A stretch of 64,000 bases of DNA from Otis tarda (taxonomy: Eukaryota > Chordata > Aves > Otidiformes > Otididae), in contig CM048555.1 of the NCBI GenBank assembly GCA_026413225.1, forward strand, positions 80,359,785 through 80,423,784, read 5' to 3'. Made by a program: the position numbers and the translations under genes. The first letter of the stretch is position 1; each line of letters opens with the position of its first letter. This document shows, in pieces, positions 13,001 through 26,801 of the stretch. Under the pieces are notes generated by a model, which was not told where the DNA came from, did no database searches, and was given only the letters and a program-made list of their open reading frames with translations.

Positions 13001-15234
13001 AGTCTTCTGGGTAGTTACAGAAGATGTGAAGGACACAGACGATGCCAGGGGGTGGTTTGTGAATGCTGGGTGCTGGCAGAGCCCCTGGGATGCTCTCTGT
13101 GCATCGGCTCACGTGTAGCTTCGTTTAACTCAGAGTGAAGAAGCTGGAAAGCAGAGAACTTCACAGGCCAATCCCTGGCCATCTGCATGTTCTTGGTCCC
13201 GATTCTGTCACCCTGTAGTGGGGGCAGGCCAAAGTGATGGCAACATGAACTGCGTTTCGGCTCAACTATCCCAGCTCAGTGGCCTGTGTGCAATGGCTTA
13301 AGGCAGCAAACACACAACTCGGGCATCCCACGCCGAGGGTCTCAAGACTCACGTATGAGAAACAAGTCCTCTGCTCCAGCACTGATTTACAGACCCAGTG
13401 AGGAAGACCACAGGCACTGTGAAGAGCTTTTCCTGTTCATATTTTGAGGCTTCCCAACAAGTGGTTGTCAGCCCTGTGCCTGGTCATCTCCGGTGACGTT
13501 GCTTGGGTGGCTTCTCCACCCATCTGATATCGGAGCTTCATTATCGTGACCATGCCCTAAGAAATACTCCTCCACTGACTAACTCAAATCTCATTTGTTT
13601 CAATTTAAGTCTATCTCTGTCCTGTCGACTGGGGCATGGAGGACAGTTTCCCTCTGGGGACAAGAGGTGGCCAATGATCCATGAAATCCCATGGCTTCCC
13701 ACCCCAGGGACCTTGTCCCCCACAGTCTCCTAAGTGGAGTTTGGGCGCACGTAACAGAACTAAGCCCTGGATGACAAAGATTAAAATAAGTTCATTATCT
13801 CCGTGTCTACAAAGAGAGTTCATTTCCCCGAGAGCACCTGGCTCCTGAGGCACCCTCATCCAACCTCCTGCCTTGCCCCTTTATCAGCCATCAGCACTTT
13901 CTAGGTAGACGGGTGACTTTGACAGCGTCATCTCGCACAAGGCAAATCTTCTAAAAACAATCAGCGGAGCATTTAATCGCCGTCTCCAAAGTGATGCTCA
14001 TCCAAACACAAGCCGAGCTCCCCTCCCTAAGCCTTTTTAATCCTTCTGTGAGATACCAGGCCGAGGAGAATAACATCAACAGTCCCAATTCTTGGATTAG
14101 GTGTCCCCCAGCAGCTTCTGAAACTTTTCTACCCATCAGCCAGGAGTTCGTCATGCTCTGTGGGCTTAATGCGGAAGAAGAAGGTATTTTCACAGCAGGA
14201 GAAAAAGAATATAGAAAAGGGAACAACATATTAACATCCCTCACAGAACAGCTCTTGCAGAAACAGCCACTCTTCAGGGCAGAGGACTCCCTAAACTGAT
14301 GTCCGACACCCGTTCATCATGGCGTTGTGGGCAAATGAAGGAGTTTGGGATGCTAAAGCTACGGCAAAAGATGTGGAAAAGAGGTTTGCACCTGGATATT
14401 TGCTGTAAAATACTTCCCCTTCACCTCTATTCAGACATTTTTATAGGACGACGTAAAAATTTTTGTATCCAACAATGCCATTCGCTGTTTACTTAAGTAG
14501 TAACCACCGAGCTCGCAGGCATTTCCTGGAGATAACCTTCTGGCGAGGAGCTGCCGTGTTTTAACTGCTCATTAATCCCCCGGTGCACATCCTGGTTTGA
14601 CACCATTATCGAGGCAGCTATACGATCGCTGTCGAGACCATAATGCAATCACTTAGTGGCAGGTTGTTATTTTTTTAGCGCTCAGTTATAGCGGGGCGCT
14701 TGTTGTGTGTCGTTAAAATTACTCCACCGTAAAAAGCCCCGTTCTTAACCCCCCGTTCCCACTCGTAACTCCCCGTGTTGCCGGCTGAGTTATTTCCCCC
14801 TCGTGCTCCTCGCTCTGTCGCTTGAGATCTGCGTACAGGCAAACCAGCTATTTTTTGCTATTTTTGACCCAAAGGTAATCCATTCATTTCAGAGCAAAGG
14901 GAGAGTGAAGAAGATAATAAAAACAAAAAATAATTCATGAGCCTTGTTATGGGAAAGAGCCACTTTACATGGTCATGAGGTTCTGTGCTGGCCTGAGGGG
15001 TAGGGTTATTTATGGCACTTCTCCAAGAGCAGGTTGGGACTCCTCCGTAAAGCATTGCTGCTGGGATCGTCTTCCCAGCTCATCCCTCAAGCACGTTGCC
15101 CTTGTGACTCTATCCTCCCACTGCCTCACAGTCCGAGTCGGGACCGAACAACGGCTCCTTCTCTTTGACTTTAACTCTTTTCTCCGTCTAGCTGCACTCT
15201 TTTGCAACCCTCAGAGTCTAACTTTTTTCAAAGC
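10001..15234. other. Intergenic, possible conserved non-coding stretch at its end
   Basis: Unique sequence apart from the short CR1 copy at 12,572. No coding exon recognised. Positions about 14,500-14,835 stand out as CpG-containing, repeat-free sequence with homeodomain-type motifs (ATTAATC, CATTATC). Confidence 0.55.
12572..12660 (-). mobile_element. Short CR1 3'-end copy (older type)
   Basis: CTCATAGAATCTTAAGCTTG followed by GAAGAGACCTCCAAGACCAT and CAAGTCCAACCGTCAACCCA is the same divergent CR1 3' end as at 8,270. About 90 bp remain. Confidence 0.78.
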
Positions 15235-15530
15235 ATCATAGAATCATGAAATGGTTAGGGTTGGAAGGGACCTTCAAAGCCCACCCAGTCCAACCCCCCT
15301 GCAAGGAGCAGGGACATCTCCAACCAGATCAGGTTGCTCCCAGCCCCATCCAACCTGGCCTGGAATGTTCCCAGGGATGGGGCATCCACCACCTCTCTGG
15401 GCAACCTGGACCAGTGCTCTACAATCCTCATGGCAAAAAATGTTTTCCTAATATCCAATCTAAATCTACCTCCCTCTATTTTAAAACCATTACCCCTCAT
15501 CCTATCACAACAGGCCTTCTGAACAGCCTG
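15235..15530 (-). mobile_element. CR1 LINE fragment, 3' end
   Basis: About 296 bp in antisense. It starts ATCATAGAATCATGAAATGG, contains CAACCAGATCAGGTTGCTCC and ACCACCTCTCTGGGCAACCT, and stops in the ORF2 tail near CATCCTATCACAACAGGCCT. It is followed after a 68-bp gap by another antisense CR1 copy of a different subtype, so these are two insertions. Confidence 0.9.
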
Positions 15531-15598
15531 TTCATAAGCACATGGAGCACATGGTAATTGTATCATTCATGTACGTAAGCCTGCAACATGCCGAATCA

Positions 15599-16294
15599 AT
15601 CATAGAATCATGTCATGGTTTGGGTTGGAAGGGACCTTAAAGATCATCTTGTTCCAACTCCCCTGCCCTGGGAAAGGACACCTTCCACCAGACCAAGTCA
15701 CTCAAAGTCCCATCCAACCTGGCCTTGAACACTTCCAGGGATGGGGCATCCACAGCTTCTCTGGGCAACCTAGGCCAAGGCCTCACCACCCTCACAGTGA
15801 AAAATTTCTTCCTTATATCCAATCTAAACCTACCCTCTTCCAGTTTAAGCCCATTACCCCTTGTCCTATCCCTACATGCCCTGGTCAAAAGTCCCTCTCC
15901 AGTTCCCTGTAGGCCCCCTTTAGGCACTGGGAGGCCGCTCTAAGGTCTCCCCGGAGCCTCCTCTTCTCCAGGCTGAACAGCCCCAACCCTCTCAGCCTGG
16001 CCTCACAGCAGAGCTGCTCCAGCCCTCTCATCATCTGCATGGCCTCCTCTGGACTCGCTCCAACTGGTCCATGTCCTTCTGATGTTGGGGGCTCCAGAGC
16101 TGGACGCAGTGCTGCAGGGGGGTCTCACCAGGGCAGAGTAGAGGGGGAGAATCCCCTCCCTTGACCTGCTGGCTACGCTCCTCTTGATGCAGCCCAGGAT
16201 GCAGTTGGATTTCTGGGCTGCAAGCGCACATTGCTGGCTCATGTTGAGCTTCTCATCCACCAGCACCCCCAAGTCCTTCTCCTCAGAGCTGTTC
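15599..16294 (-). mobile_element. CR1 LINE fragment with long ORF2 tail
   Basis: About 696 bp in antisense. On the minus strand the ORF2 C-terminal region reads [20 protein letters not shown], then [20 protein letters not shown] and [17 protein letters not shown], the known end of the CR1 reverse transcriptase. The downstream part of ORF2 lies in other frames, so the copy is broken. Its 3' part has the GGACACCTTCCACCAGACCA subtype shared with the copy at 57,779. It is 5'-truncated, as nearly all CR1 copies are. Confidence 0.94.
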
Positions 16295-19200
16295 AGAGTC
16301 CATTCACAGAAGTACTGAAGTGCGACAGTAGGCTCCAGGCCTGAGAGACCACCACCACTGCATGCTGGTGTGGCTGCTCTACATCTCCCAGACATTCTTC
16401 TCAGAAGCAGCAGTTGAGTTCCCTTCCCCAGCTCCACGCAGGCATGTGCAAGCTATCACGAGCTACCTCTGGCTTCTGTATCACCAGTATGGGCTCCCCT
16501 CCAGCTCACAGAGTGGGCAATGTTTACTTTCACTGACCGGTAACTGAGCAGACTGAAGTGCTCCAGGTTTGTAACAGTGCAACAGCTTTGTCATGGGACA
16601 AAGGATGGGCTAGGTACCTCTCAAGGCCTCTTACCACCACACAGTTTTAAGATTGTGTCTTGGAATTGCTTAAGAGCGTATGCAGATCTAGAGCAGTGAT
16701 CGTGCTTTATGGGTAGAAACCTGTAGAGGAGACAGCATGCTCGAGAAAGCGTTCCCCAGGGTCTTCCCCAGGAGCTCTGGAGCGCGAGCTGTGCCACCGG
16801 GCACCGGGTAACAGGTTGCCCTGACATAGGAATGAGTGTTCCCATATGGAAGCAAAACTTGGCCGTGCTTCGGTATGCAGATGACTGTGAGCGGGCTCCG
16901 GGTATCCGCCTTTACAGTCCCGGGAGAGAGTCCATGCCACGGGGCTGCAACGTCGACATCCGCGTAAAGCAGCTCAGGAGAATCCCATGCTGGAACATCT
17001 ACAGTTCTCTATTGACTACAGAAAAAACCTGTGGGGCCGGCTGTGATGGAGACATCTGTGCTGTCAATGTCTCGGGCCAGCTGAGATGGGTCCCACCCTT
17101 GGAGACAGAAGCAGCGCTATTGAAAAAACATCAAACAAACTGGAGCCGAAGCAGCGCTTCTGGGCCGGAGCGGGGACGGCCTTCGTGGCTTCGCACAGGC
17201 CATCACCACCTCCTCATTGCTGGAACGCAGCTCAGCCAAGGAATGCATTTTCTTGGCTCTCCCTGACGGCTCAGGGCTTAAGCACAACAACTTCTTAGCG
17301 CTGATCTCTGCACGCCGTTGGCGAACGTGCTGGTCATATCAATTGCCGGAGTCTTGAAGCTGTTCCTTCCAGACGGGTATTATTCTACGTGCTTAAACGG
17401 CGTATTTATCTCCCAGTGCCCAGCGTGAGGTGACTCACCGATCCCCAGATAACGCCGCTATCCGATGTTGTTTCTAAAACACACAATGCTGTTATAAAGA
17501 CACCTCCTGGGAGCGTCTTGTTGCTGAAGAGCCCGCTCTGTTCTCCATCTGCATTCTCAATCACAGCCGCCGCAGCAGCTACCTTTGCGTGCGCGGAGTA
17601 GATCCTTTTAGCAAACGGTTGCACACAAGACCGTTCCACTCTTCCCAGACCAACATTTCTTGTTTGGGCAGGTGTCTCCTCACCTCCCGAGGGTCTTCAA
17701 CCTGCACTTGCACGTCACGGGGAACGGAGTGCCCATAAGCCACCGCCGAGCCTGCCGCCTTTGCCGGCGGAGCATCCCCGCAGCATCTCTGCTCAGGGAT
17801 GTGCAAAAGTCACGTGCTGAACGCGGGCTGGTTTTTCCCCACTCTTTTGCTCCCCCTCACCTTTCCTCCTCTGCTGCCTTTGCTCAGACTGGACACTCGC
17901 ACAATAACGCAGTGAAGGAGAGCTCGAAGCAGTAGAAGAAAAGCAGAAAAGCCTTTTTGTATTTCTTTTATAAATCACAACACATTTTACACTTCAGTAA
18001 TATTAATTTAAACTGGAAAAAAAAAAAGAAAACTAAACCCAACCTCGCAGACCTTTTTGGATTATAATGAGACACTGTTTCCTCCCAAGAAGCCCAAGGG
18101 ATTACACAGCAATATTCTCCTTGAGCCAAGTGTTACGCTTCCTTGAACAGCTGCACGGGGCTCAAATTGCAGCGGCAATCACCCCGATTCGTGCCGCAGA
18201 GCTGAGCTTTCACAGCAGCAGCCGGGAGCTGAGAGCTGTGAGACCCTCTGGGGCTGCAGATGGGGTGGGAGTACAATTTGCACCCTGGGGAAGAGGCAAC
18301 AGGATGGAACCAAAGAGCTGTGGATGCAGGAATCCCTCCTCCGTGATCTAACGGTCGCCCCTCGGCCCCGGCTCCACAAACTGCATCCCGTAAATCCTCC
18401 ACAAAACAGATCCCTGCGGTCCCATCTGTTCCCTTTTCTTTTCGCCTTCCCTCTCCCTTCCCACGCAACCCCTCTGCCCTGGCACCCCAGATTTTACGAC
18501 CGCTCACCCCACCAAGCAAAGGCTGCTGCGGGTCTGCTCCCAGCAGTTTGTTCCCCCTCCCCGTGCATCCCCAAAACCATGCCCTGCTGATACTCCTCTT
18601 GATGGAGTTCCACCCATTAAACAAGTGTGGAGCAAGCGCTCTTCCTTCCAAGTTTCTTTCACTCCTAAAATTGGTTTAATCCTTGGTTAAGCCCTATGAT
18701 CCGTAGGTATCTGCGGCCGTACTGGAGTTAAGCAGCACGAAACTATTAATCTTGCTTTGGTGGTCAGAGATGTTGACTAGCCATTCATTTTCAAACCCCG
18801 AATTTTGCTCCGAGGTGGTTTGAGCTGCTTGGAGGAAGAGGGAAGGGTCGGAGCGGGAGATTTCTTCCAACCTAAATTTTTGGGTGATTCCACGTTTCTG
18901 CTCAGTCTGTCCCTAAGACAAGACATCCCCGTATTTCACGTGTGCTCTGTCTGTCACCGTGCATCCTCCTCTTTTCGGCATTTCCTACTCTCTACTGCTG
19001 TTCACGCAACCTCTAGCAAAACACCTGCTCAGACGCTGTCATTATCCTGGGCTTCATCATCCCAATTACACTTTGCACAACGAGGCGCAAGAGGCATTTG
19101 GAGAACTGGTTTCAGTTTAAAATCAGTAAGTCCTTACTGGTTTGGCCTGTCACAATAAGAGGAAGCAGAACGTGTTGATGTAATCTAGAAATCAAGTTCC

Positions 19201-20817
19201 TCACGCGGTGTTTCAACAGGGCACGGGCGAGCCCACAGGGAAGTTTCACTCTTGTTAAGCCGCAGGCAGAAGTTTAACGACACGACCAGCCACTCCCATG
19301 GAAGTCAGCCGGACAATTCACCCTCTTAATTACAAGTCCACGTGCAAAAGTTTGGATGAAGTGTGGCTTAATAAACTTTGTGTAAATGCTAGGCTCCAGA
19401 TCCCAGAGGACCTGTGTCTGCGGAAACCAAATGAGGCTGAGGTGGTTGAACAACAGGGTTCGAATCTGTTCTGCAGACCCCATCCCATTATGGAGTTGAT
19501 TTAAACCAGTATAATTTCACCCAGGGAAGCCAGCAGCCTAGCCCGTGTGTCATAGTTTAGCAAGGCATCTGAAGGATGAGACCTATGAAACCCAGGACAA
19601 CATAATTTAGCACGTAATTTAGCTCCATTCCTCAGTCGTGAACATAAAGATTCAGAGCAGTTGTGCTACGACAGCCTCCAGTGTAAATCTGGCTGAGAAT
19701 AAGCAAGGTGCAAGAGGGGGAAGATAAACTTCAGGGGCATTATCACTCTTTTTGCCGGCGTGAAGCCAGGTTCCTCATAGCTGCTACCAGCCCTGCATGA
19801 GAGCTAATGGAGAGCTTGCGGACCTGCAGCCCAGCGTGCCACAGAAAGGTCACCAGATGGAGCATGGTGGAGACGGAGAAGTGGAGACCCAAGGTTGTTT
19901 TTGTGGGGAATACCAAGGAGTCAGCTGCGGAAAGGACTTTGCACCGGCTGGCTTTTTAGCAGGGTGCTTTTGTGTACGGCCACATCAGGTCTTCAGCAGG
20001 AGTGACTCTCCTGAGAGCTACTAACGAACATGCCGCATCGTTAGCCTCAGCCAAGGGACAGGTCCCTAAACAACCGCAGCCAGCCCTGCTCCGTGCCCTG
20101 AGGAGCTCTGGCAGGGAGAAGTCAACGTGCAAGAGGTGTGAACTTGAGCTGTGATTTTTTGACAGAGGGTCACCAAATCAGCCCCAAAGCCCAAGACTGG
20201 TGCCTCCTGCTGCTGGTGGTCGTAGCCGGGGAAGGTGCTCAAGGCTTCGAGCAGCTGAGAAAATGGAGATCAGCATCTTCTCTCGGATGCTGAATAACCT
20301 ACAGGCGTCTTTCCCAAGAGCTAGAGAGGGGCAGCTTGATGTGTGAGCCAGGGGAACAGGGAGAACTGGTAGCAGAACTAAGAGACAGAAATAAAGCTAA
20401 CCGGTCTCTACGGGTAGGTTTATGCTTAAATCCCTCAGTTAACTGCTGCTCATGGGTGGAACTGCACGCAGAGAGGCTGGGTACCGCACAGGGTCTGTCT
20501 GTGCAGCAGCCAGAAACGCACCTGCATCCCTGGAGCGGTGCCTGACCTCCCTGTAATCCCTCTGACGGGGTGACTCCGGTTCCTGGGCGGTGTAAACTGC
20601 CGGGGATGGCGGTGCCAGGGGCTGATTAGGGAAGGTGTTTCCATCCCGGGCACATGAGTCAGCCAGAGGCAGGCTGCACGTCAAGGGCAGCTATTGCATT
20701 TCCTCGTAGCAGCGTCGACGAGGGTTGCGTGGCACAGTTCAACTCCCTCCAGAAAGGGCAAAGGCAAAGAGGTGGTGTGCTTGCAAGAGCCTCTACAAAT
20801 GAGCCGGAGAAGAGGAG
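16295..20817. other. Intergenic, no gene recognised
   Basis: Unique sequence with moderate CpG content, highest at about 17,300-17,800. Open frames up to about 170 codons on both strands show no recognisable family. A GGTTCGAATC at 19,458 is not part of a foldable tRNA. Confidence 0.55.
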
Positions 20818-21514
20818 AGGATGCAGCCCTGAGGAGAAGGACTTGGGAGTGCTGGTGGATGAGAAGCTCAACATGAGCCAGCAATGTGTGCTTGCAGCCC
20901 AGAAAGCCAACCACATCCTGGGCTCCATCCCCAGCAGCGTGGGCAGCAGGGCGAGGGAGGGGATTCTGCCCCTCTGCTCCGCTCTGGTGAGACCCCACCT
21001 GCAGCGCTGCATCCGGCTCTGGAGCCCCCAACTTTAGAAGGACGTGGAGCTGTTGGAGAGGGTCCAGAGGAGGCCACGAAGATGATCAGAGGGCTGGAGC
21101 AGCTCTGCTGTGAGGCCAGGCTGAGAGAGCTGGGGCTGTTCAGCCTGGAGAAGAGGAGGCTCTGGGGAGACCTTAGAGCGGCCTTCCAGAACCTAAAGGG
21201 GGCTGCAGGAAAGATGGGAGAGGCTCTTCAGCAGGGCCTGGTGTGATAGGAGAAGGGGTAATGATTTCAAAATAAAGGGAGGTAGATTCAGATTAGATAT
21301 TAGGAAAAAAATTTTTACACTGAGGGTGGTAGAACACTGGCCCAGGTTGCCCAGAGAGGTGGTGGGTACCCCATCCCTGGAAACATTCCAGGCCAGGTTG
21401 GCCGGGGCTCTGAGCAACCTGATCTGGTTGGAGATGTCCCTGCTCCTTGCAGGGGGGTTGGACTGGATGGCCTTTAAAGGCCCCTTCCCATCCAAACCAC
21501 TCTATGATTCTATG
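20818..21514 (+). mobile_element. CR1 LINE fragment with long ORF2 tail
   Basis: About 697 bp. The ORF2 end is visible as [19 protein letters not shown], then [20 protein letters not shown] and [19 protein letters not shown]. It is followed by [20 protein letters not shown] in another frame, with a stop near the TTTAGAAGG at 21,030. The 3' end reads GGCCTTTAAAGGCCCCTTCC and finishes TCTATGATTCTATG. It shares the GAAACATTCCAGGCCAGGTT subtype. Confidence 0.94.
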
Positions 21515-24500
21515 GGGAGAAGCATTTCCTTCCCTTTGTCCTCATCCTTGCCAATCTGATCTCTCCACAGGAGGTGAGACCTCAAACACACCCAGCACCG
21601 TCTGCCTGCCTGTCTGCCGATGCGCCCTTGGGATGCTGCTGCTGGCAGGGTAAGAGTCTGGCACCCACCACGGGGCTGCCGAGGCTCTCACTTTCCCAAG
21701 CCACCACGGGCACAAGCTGCTCCCCCAACCCCGACATCGGCGGAGAGAGTCACCAAGGTCAGACATAGCAGGGATGCTTCTCCGCGAGAAACGCGGAATG
21801 CCTGGCACTGTCCCATACAATATGTCTTGGCCGTTTTGTTTGGGTTTTTGTTTTGAACGTACAAAACTGCCTCGCCTGCCTTTATTCCTCCCAAGAATAC
21901 CCCGCATAATGACGGCAGCTCCCCTCTTTTCAGCCCCTGCCCTGCAGCTGAACGCGCGGAGGGCCGCATTGTACCGGGCTTCGGCAGCGGCTCTGAATGC
22001 CTTTCGTTATCCTCTCGTTGGGATCCGTTTTGGAAGGAAGGAGGGAAGACAGAGCTATTTTTATAGCATCTAGGCTCTCCCCAGACTGCAGCTAACTTGC
22101 TATTGTTGGTCAATGATCTTTCAATTACTCGCTACACTCGGGACTTTGCTCTGTTCTTGCAAAAAAAAAAGGGCTGATGTATTCAACGCGCTCTTTCCAA
22201 AGAGCAGGCTGGAATCGGACAATTAGGCTACGCAGAAGGGCTGCTCACAAACAAAGCCTTTCTTTTTATAAATATCAGACTTTCAAAGTGCAGTTGGCTT
22301 TTTTTTTTTTTCTGCAGTAAATTTACCATTCTGTGGTAGTTTTCAAAATATATCTGTCCGAGATGGCATGCTGAAGTGATTTTTCTGTTCCCAAGAAGTG
22401 CAAGTTACTTTCCTTTCACTTTTTTTCCTTTTTCCTCCTTACTTTTTATACAAGACTCTGATTTTCATTATGAAGCTGGAGGTTATCTCAAAATACACCA
22501 GGATTTCAGAGGAAATTATGGCTGTTGCCTGGGAGCCACGCTTTCCAGATTTGGACCTAACTTTAGTCCCCGGTCTATACAAATCGACATTTTCCCAAAC
22601 AGACGCTCTGTTTTCAGAGTTACCCAGCCTGAGGCGATCAGGTGCTGGTCTTCAAAGCCTGCACATCTTCCCACTAAAACCAGATGGAGTTATATGGGTC
22701 AAATCTTTCCACAAAGCTCTTTCAAGACATGACCTGAAAACAGAAAATCTACAAGAAAGACAGAAGCAGAGCAGATATTCTGCGAGTAACTCGGCCGCTG
22801 CGATGCTTTTTGCTGAATTGGGATTGATCCAGCAGCCTTTGGACCTGCACAGAGACCGGCGATACGACGCAGGTCCGCGTGAGGTTGTTACCGTCCCATG
22901 AACCACCGTTTCCACAAAGAGCTTTGGAAGGGCGCAACGTTCTTCATTTTCTCTCCTAATTTCTGCAGTTCAGTAAAGTGTTATTACTAGTTTCCCCCTA
23001 CCCTAAAAACGAAAGATCTAAAGCAACCGTGCAGGTGAAGGTATTTCTCAGTTCCTCATCATTACCGTGCCTGCAAATCCATCAGACCTTTGTTCCCGGC
23101 AGCACCTTAGTTAATATATTTCACTCCTTATTAAGCGTATTTTTGAAGGACCTTTGGTCATTACGTCCACATCTAAACAAAAGAAAAAGAGAGGTCAAAT
23201 GAGACACCCAGCAAACACCAACTTGATGCCTAAAATGTGCTTAATAATTGGATGTGTTGCCAAATGTGCTCACGGCAGGGTTTCCAGGTGGGTGGGCGGA
23301 AAATAGAGGGTTTCTGGGCTTACTCCTGCCGTTCTGACTCTTGTGTCAGCTGGGGAACTTTGGTGGAAAAGCTCCTGATTCGTGTGAGAGAAGGAGGACT
23401 TGTGCTAGCATGAGGTCTGGGGCATGATCACAGGAAGTAAAAGAAAATAAGGGTGAGTTGTTTGCAGGAAGTCTTAATTCTGGAGAGGAAAAAAAAAAAA
23501 GCAGGTCCTTCAAACGACTCAGAGAGCGTTTTGAAGGAAGATCACGTGGCAATCATTAAGCGTTGGGTTGGCTCACACACCTCCACAGACAGTGACAGAG
23601 CATCTCCAGTGAGTAGATTTTGGTCTGGGCCCGATTCTGGTCAGGCTCAGACTTCACCGGCGCTGCAGAAGCGAAGCACCGAGGGAAGAGGAGCTTTGGG
23701 GAAAATGGGTTTTCGTTTTGAATCATCTCAGTTGCTTGGCCTGAAGCTGCAATTAATGAGAATGTGTGAGCTGGTTTTTTGCAACCGCAGAAATTTTTTT
23801 CTTGCTGTTTTCTTCAGCCTGGGAAGGTGAGGAATTTGTGGTGGGGTGCAAGGGATGATCTCAGTGCTGGATGGCAGGATATCCTTTTCCTTTCTCCTGC
23901 CGTTTGAGAGCAAGGAGGATGTTTTGGGCAGGGAGCAAGGACATGCTGCTGGAGCTAGACCGCCCCATGTCATCCGGATAGAAGCAGGGCAGCTGGAAGG
24001 ACCTTCAACAGACGGAACGGGGCAAGGAGATGCTGAGGGTTTGGGAATGTGGGCAGAGGTTGCAATGGGTGGAAACAGCAGGTCAAGTGAGGAACAGGAA
24101 AACTGGCGACGCTGGGTTATGAGCTAATTGGAAATAGCTGGCTCCAGGCCCTTGGGAAGGGAGTTATTTCTGGAGTTCAGGGCTCCTGTGAAACAGCTCA
24201 TCTCAACGGAAGCAAAAAGCGTGTATAATGCAGCATTGTGGTTACGGTTTCATGTGATTTTTGACCCAATATCACCATGACTTGATCCCTTTTGAGTCAC
24301 CCAGATAAACAGCCCAAGCAACCAGCTTCCCAGGGCAGCTCCATCATTTACACATCCGCGATATCCAGCTCAGCCGTGACTCAGCCATCAGCAATGATGT
24401 TCTGACCTTATTACTATCACTGGGAATCTTCTTAACGAGGACATAATTTCACCCCAGAGGCCAATTCATTAATTAGCATCTCCGGCTATCCTGTCATTGG

Positions 24501-26801
24501 GCATATGAAGAGGGCAGAGACTTGACTTATATACAAAGCAAATATGTGCTGAGTAAATATGCATTCAATTGCACGTATAACAACATACAAGGTCGTAAAA
24601 GTTTGGCAGCAAGAGTGGAAAGACGCAGCTGCAGCTCCGGTCTCCAGATATAATTCAGCGCTCGTGGTTCTTGCTCGCGGTACAGCCTTGTCCGAAATCA
24701 ATGTCCAAGGAAACTCTTGCTTAAAAATTAGTTGTTGACTTCACGTGCTGCATGAAGTTGTGTGAGAGTCACTCAAGCGCTGTTCTGATGGCATTTTTTT
24801 TTTTTGAGCTGTGACACCAGGGACTTCTCCATCCCTCAGTGCAACACCCTCGCTAGGCGTGCTTTGCAAAAACACCATTGTCCTGCTGCGCCCGTTGCCA
24901 GGAAAGGGTGTTTTAATCTATTATTAAATATTTCTGTTTTCTGAAATAAAAATAGCCCAGCCTGCACTCTGCTCTAGCCGAACTCCTCCCCTTCCAAACT
25001 ATCTTTTCATGTTGGAAAGTTGCCTGCTAATTAAAAAAAAAAAAAGAAAAAGCATTTTTGAACATTCTTTGCATGTTAAAATGGAACAGATTAAACTGAA
25101 TGCAACAATAATGATCTCCCACGGTTAATGTTTCATGCAGACAGCGACAGGGCACACCGCGATCACTAACAAGGTCAGGAAAGGATTTCTTCTGTTGTGC
25201 AACGCTCACGGATGTTAGTCTTCTCCAAAATATTCGGGATTGGCCACTGTCAGTTGCTGAATGCTCTGTTAGCTGGACTATTGGCTTGTCATGATGTGAG
25301 AACTTTCTCTCCCTACTGTCGTTTGCTGGATGATCTTTCTTAACTCTTCATTTAAGAGAGTTCAAGTTTGCTTGATAAAAGCCGACCATCAACCTCTGCA
25401 CAGATTATTTTAGTTAACTGGTAGAAAACCTTTCTATTTACCAATGTTATGGAAAAGCTATCGGAAAAAGGGCGGGGAGAGATATAAGGAGAGATGGCAT
25501 CTTGTGATTTTCCACCTAGCTGGAAAAAAAAAACAAACCAAACCCACAAATTGTTGAGCACACAAGCAATTCTTCAAGCCTGACGCTGATGCAGAGAAGT
25601 TCAACTGAAGTCCAGGATGGCAACAATTTCTCCAAGCCTGTTCTTACCACGTTGACCAATGTTTTTACTTTCAATCCCTTGTGCAACAACCAGCTGCGCT
25701 TGGCAAGAAAGGGGGGAGCAGGTGTTGTGAAAATAAAAGTATTGTTATCTCTGATAACTGCAAACAAATACAGATGTGGGGAGAGACCAGGTAGAGGATG
25801 GAGGAGATATCTGACAGCAGATGCCAACCCCTGGCCTGAACTGGTAACACCTGATTAACACACGGGGCACAGAAGCCGTGCCAGGGACGCTTCCACTGAT
25901 GGGAGCCCTCTGGACACCACATCAGCCCAGCACAGCATTCTAAAACTGAACCCAAGATTTCATTCTCCTTCTTGGGATCTCAAGCAGAAAGGAAAAATAT
26001 ATGAACAATGGGTTTTTTTTAGACAGATTCCTGACTGACAAGAAGACACAAAGTGGTCTTCAGACTGTTTTCTTTCCTTTCTGCTCAACACCCCTCGTTA
26101 TCTGTGGTAACTCACTTAGAAATCAGCAAGGCTCCCACTGAAGACCCTCCGTCAGCTCAGATAGGTAACTATTATTTTTATTTCTAAATACAATTTCTAA
26201 ATTTCTAAATTTCAATACAATTTATCTCTATTTAAACATGGTGAGTTAGCTGTACCCACCTCGTCTGTTGTCTGTCTCTGCGTTACTTTACCCAAACTCC
26301 AGTCACCCTTTTTTTATAGGAAAAAATGTGAATAGTATCTTTTTTTTTGCCTTTAATTAAAAAAAAATAAATTCTCAGATGTTGACATCTTTCCACATTT
26401 GAAACAAGGTATGGAAGTTAACTACTTGAGCAACTCCAGGTACAACCAGATGAGTGGCGACCGACCAGAGGCAACATTTACGCAAGAACTCCAACATTGT
26501 CAACTTTCTCACTCCTTCACCCCACTGAAAATGAAAGGTCTGAAAATTTTGAAGAGCATCCGTGTTTCTGCTCCACCCTTCCTGCAAAAATGGCATCCTT
26601 GCCAGTGTGTATAGAAAAGTCTGCTGCTTTGCCACTGAACTCAGGAGAGGACCAGAGATTGAACTGCTTTACTTCTTCTCCCTCAGTCCTCTGCTGTTAC
26701 AAATTAAGGTCTAGAAATTCTTGGAGAAGATTAGCTTAACTTGTTTTCCAGAGTGGGAAGTTATCCATTTTTGGAGATCCCCATTTTCTTGCTTACACAA
26801 T
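21515..26801. other. Intergenic, no gene recognised
   Basis: Unique sequence, becoming AT-richer toward 26 kb. The 167-codon open frame at 22,398-22,901 has no recognisable domain. Repeat-free AT-rich stretches near 22,090-22,380 and 24,420-24,620 carry SOX-like ATTGTT and homeodomain TAATTAG motifs. AT-rich short repeats occur at 26,175-26,225. Confidence 0.55.

Noticed and set aside
16830-17110. Possible retroelement-like protein scraps (for example VSGQLRWVPP)
   Set aside because: Too short and unsupported by neighbouring sequence; no family could be named.
19440-19490. GGTTCGAATC resembling a tRNA B box
   Set aside because: The flanks do not form a proper T-arm stem with a 7-nt loop, and no acceptor, D-arm or anticodon arm could be fitted.
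22398-22901. 167-codon open frame upstream of attractin
   Set aside because: A long chance frame starting in a T-rich tract (Phe/Leu-rich), with no homology recognised and no splice or promoter support.
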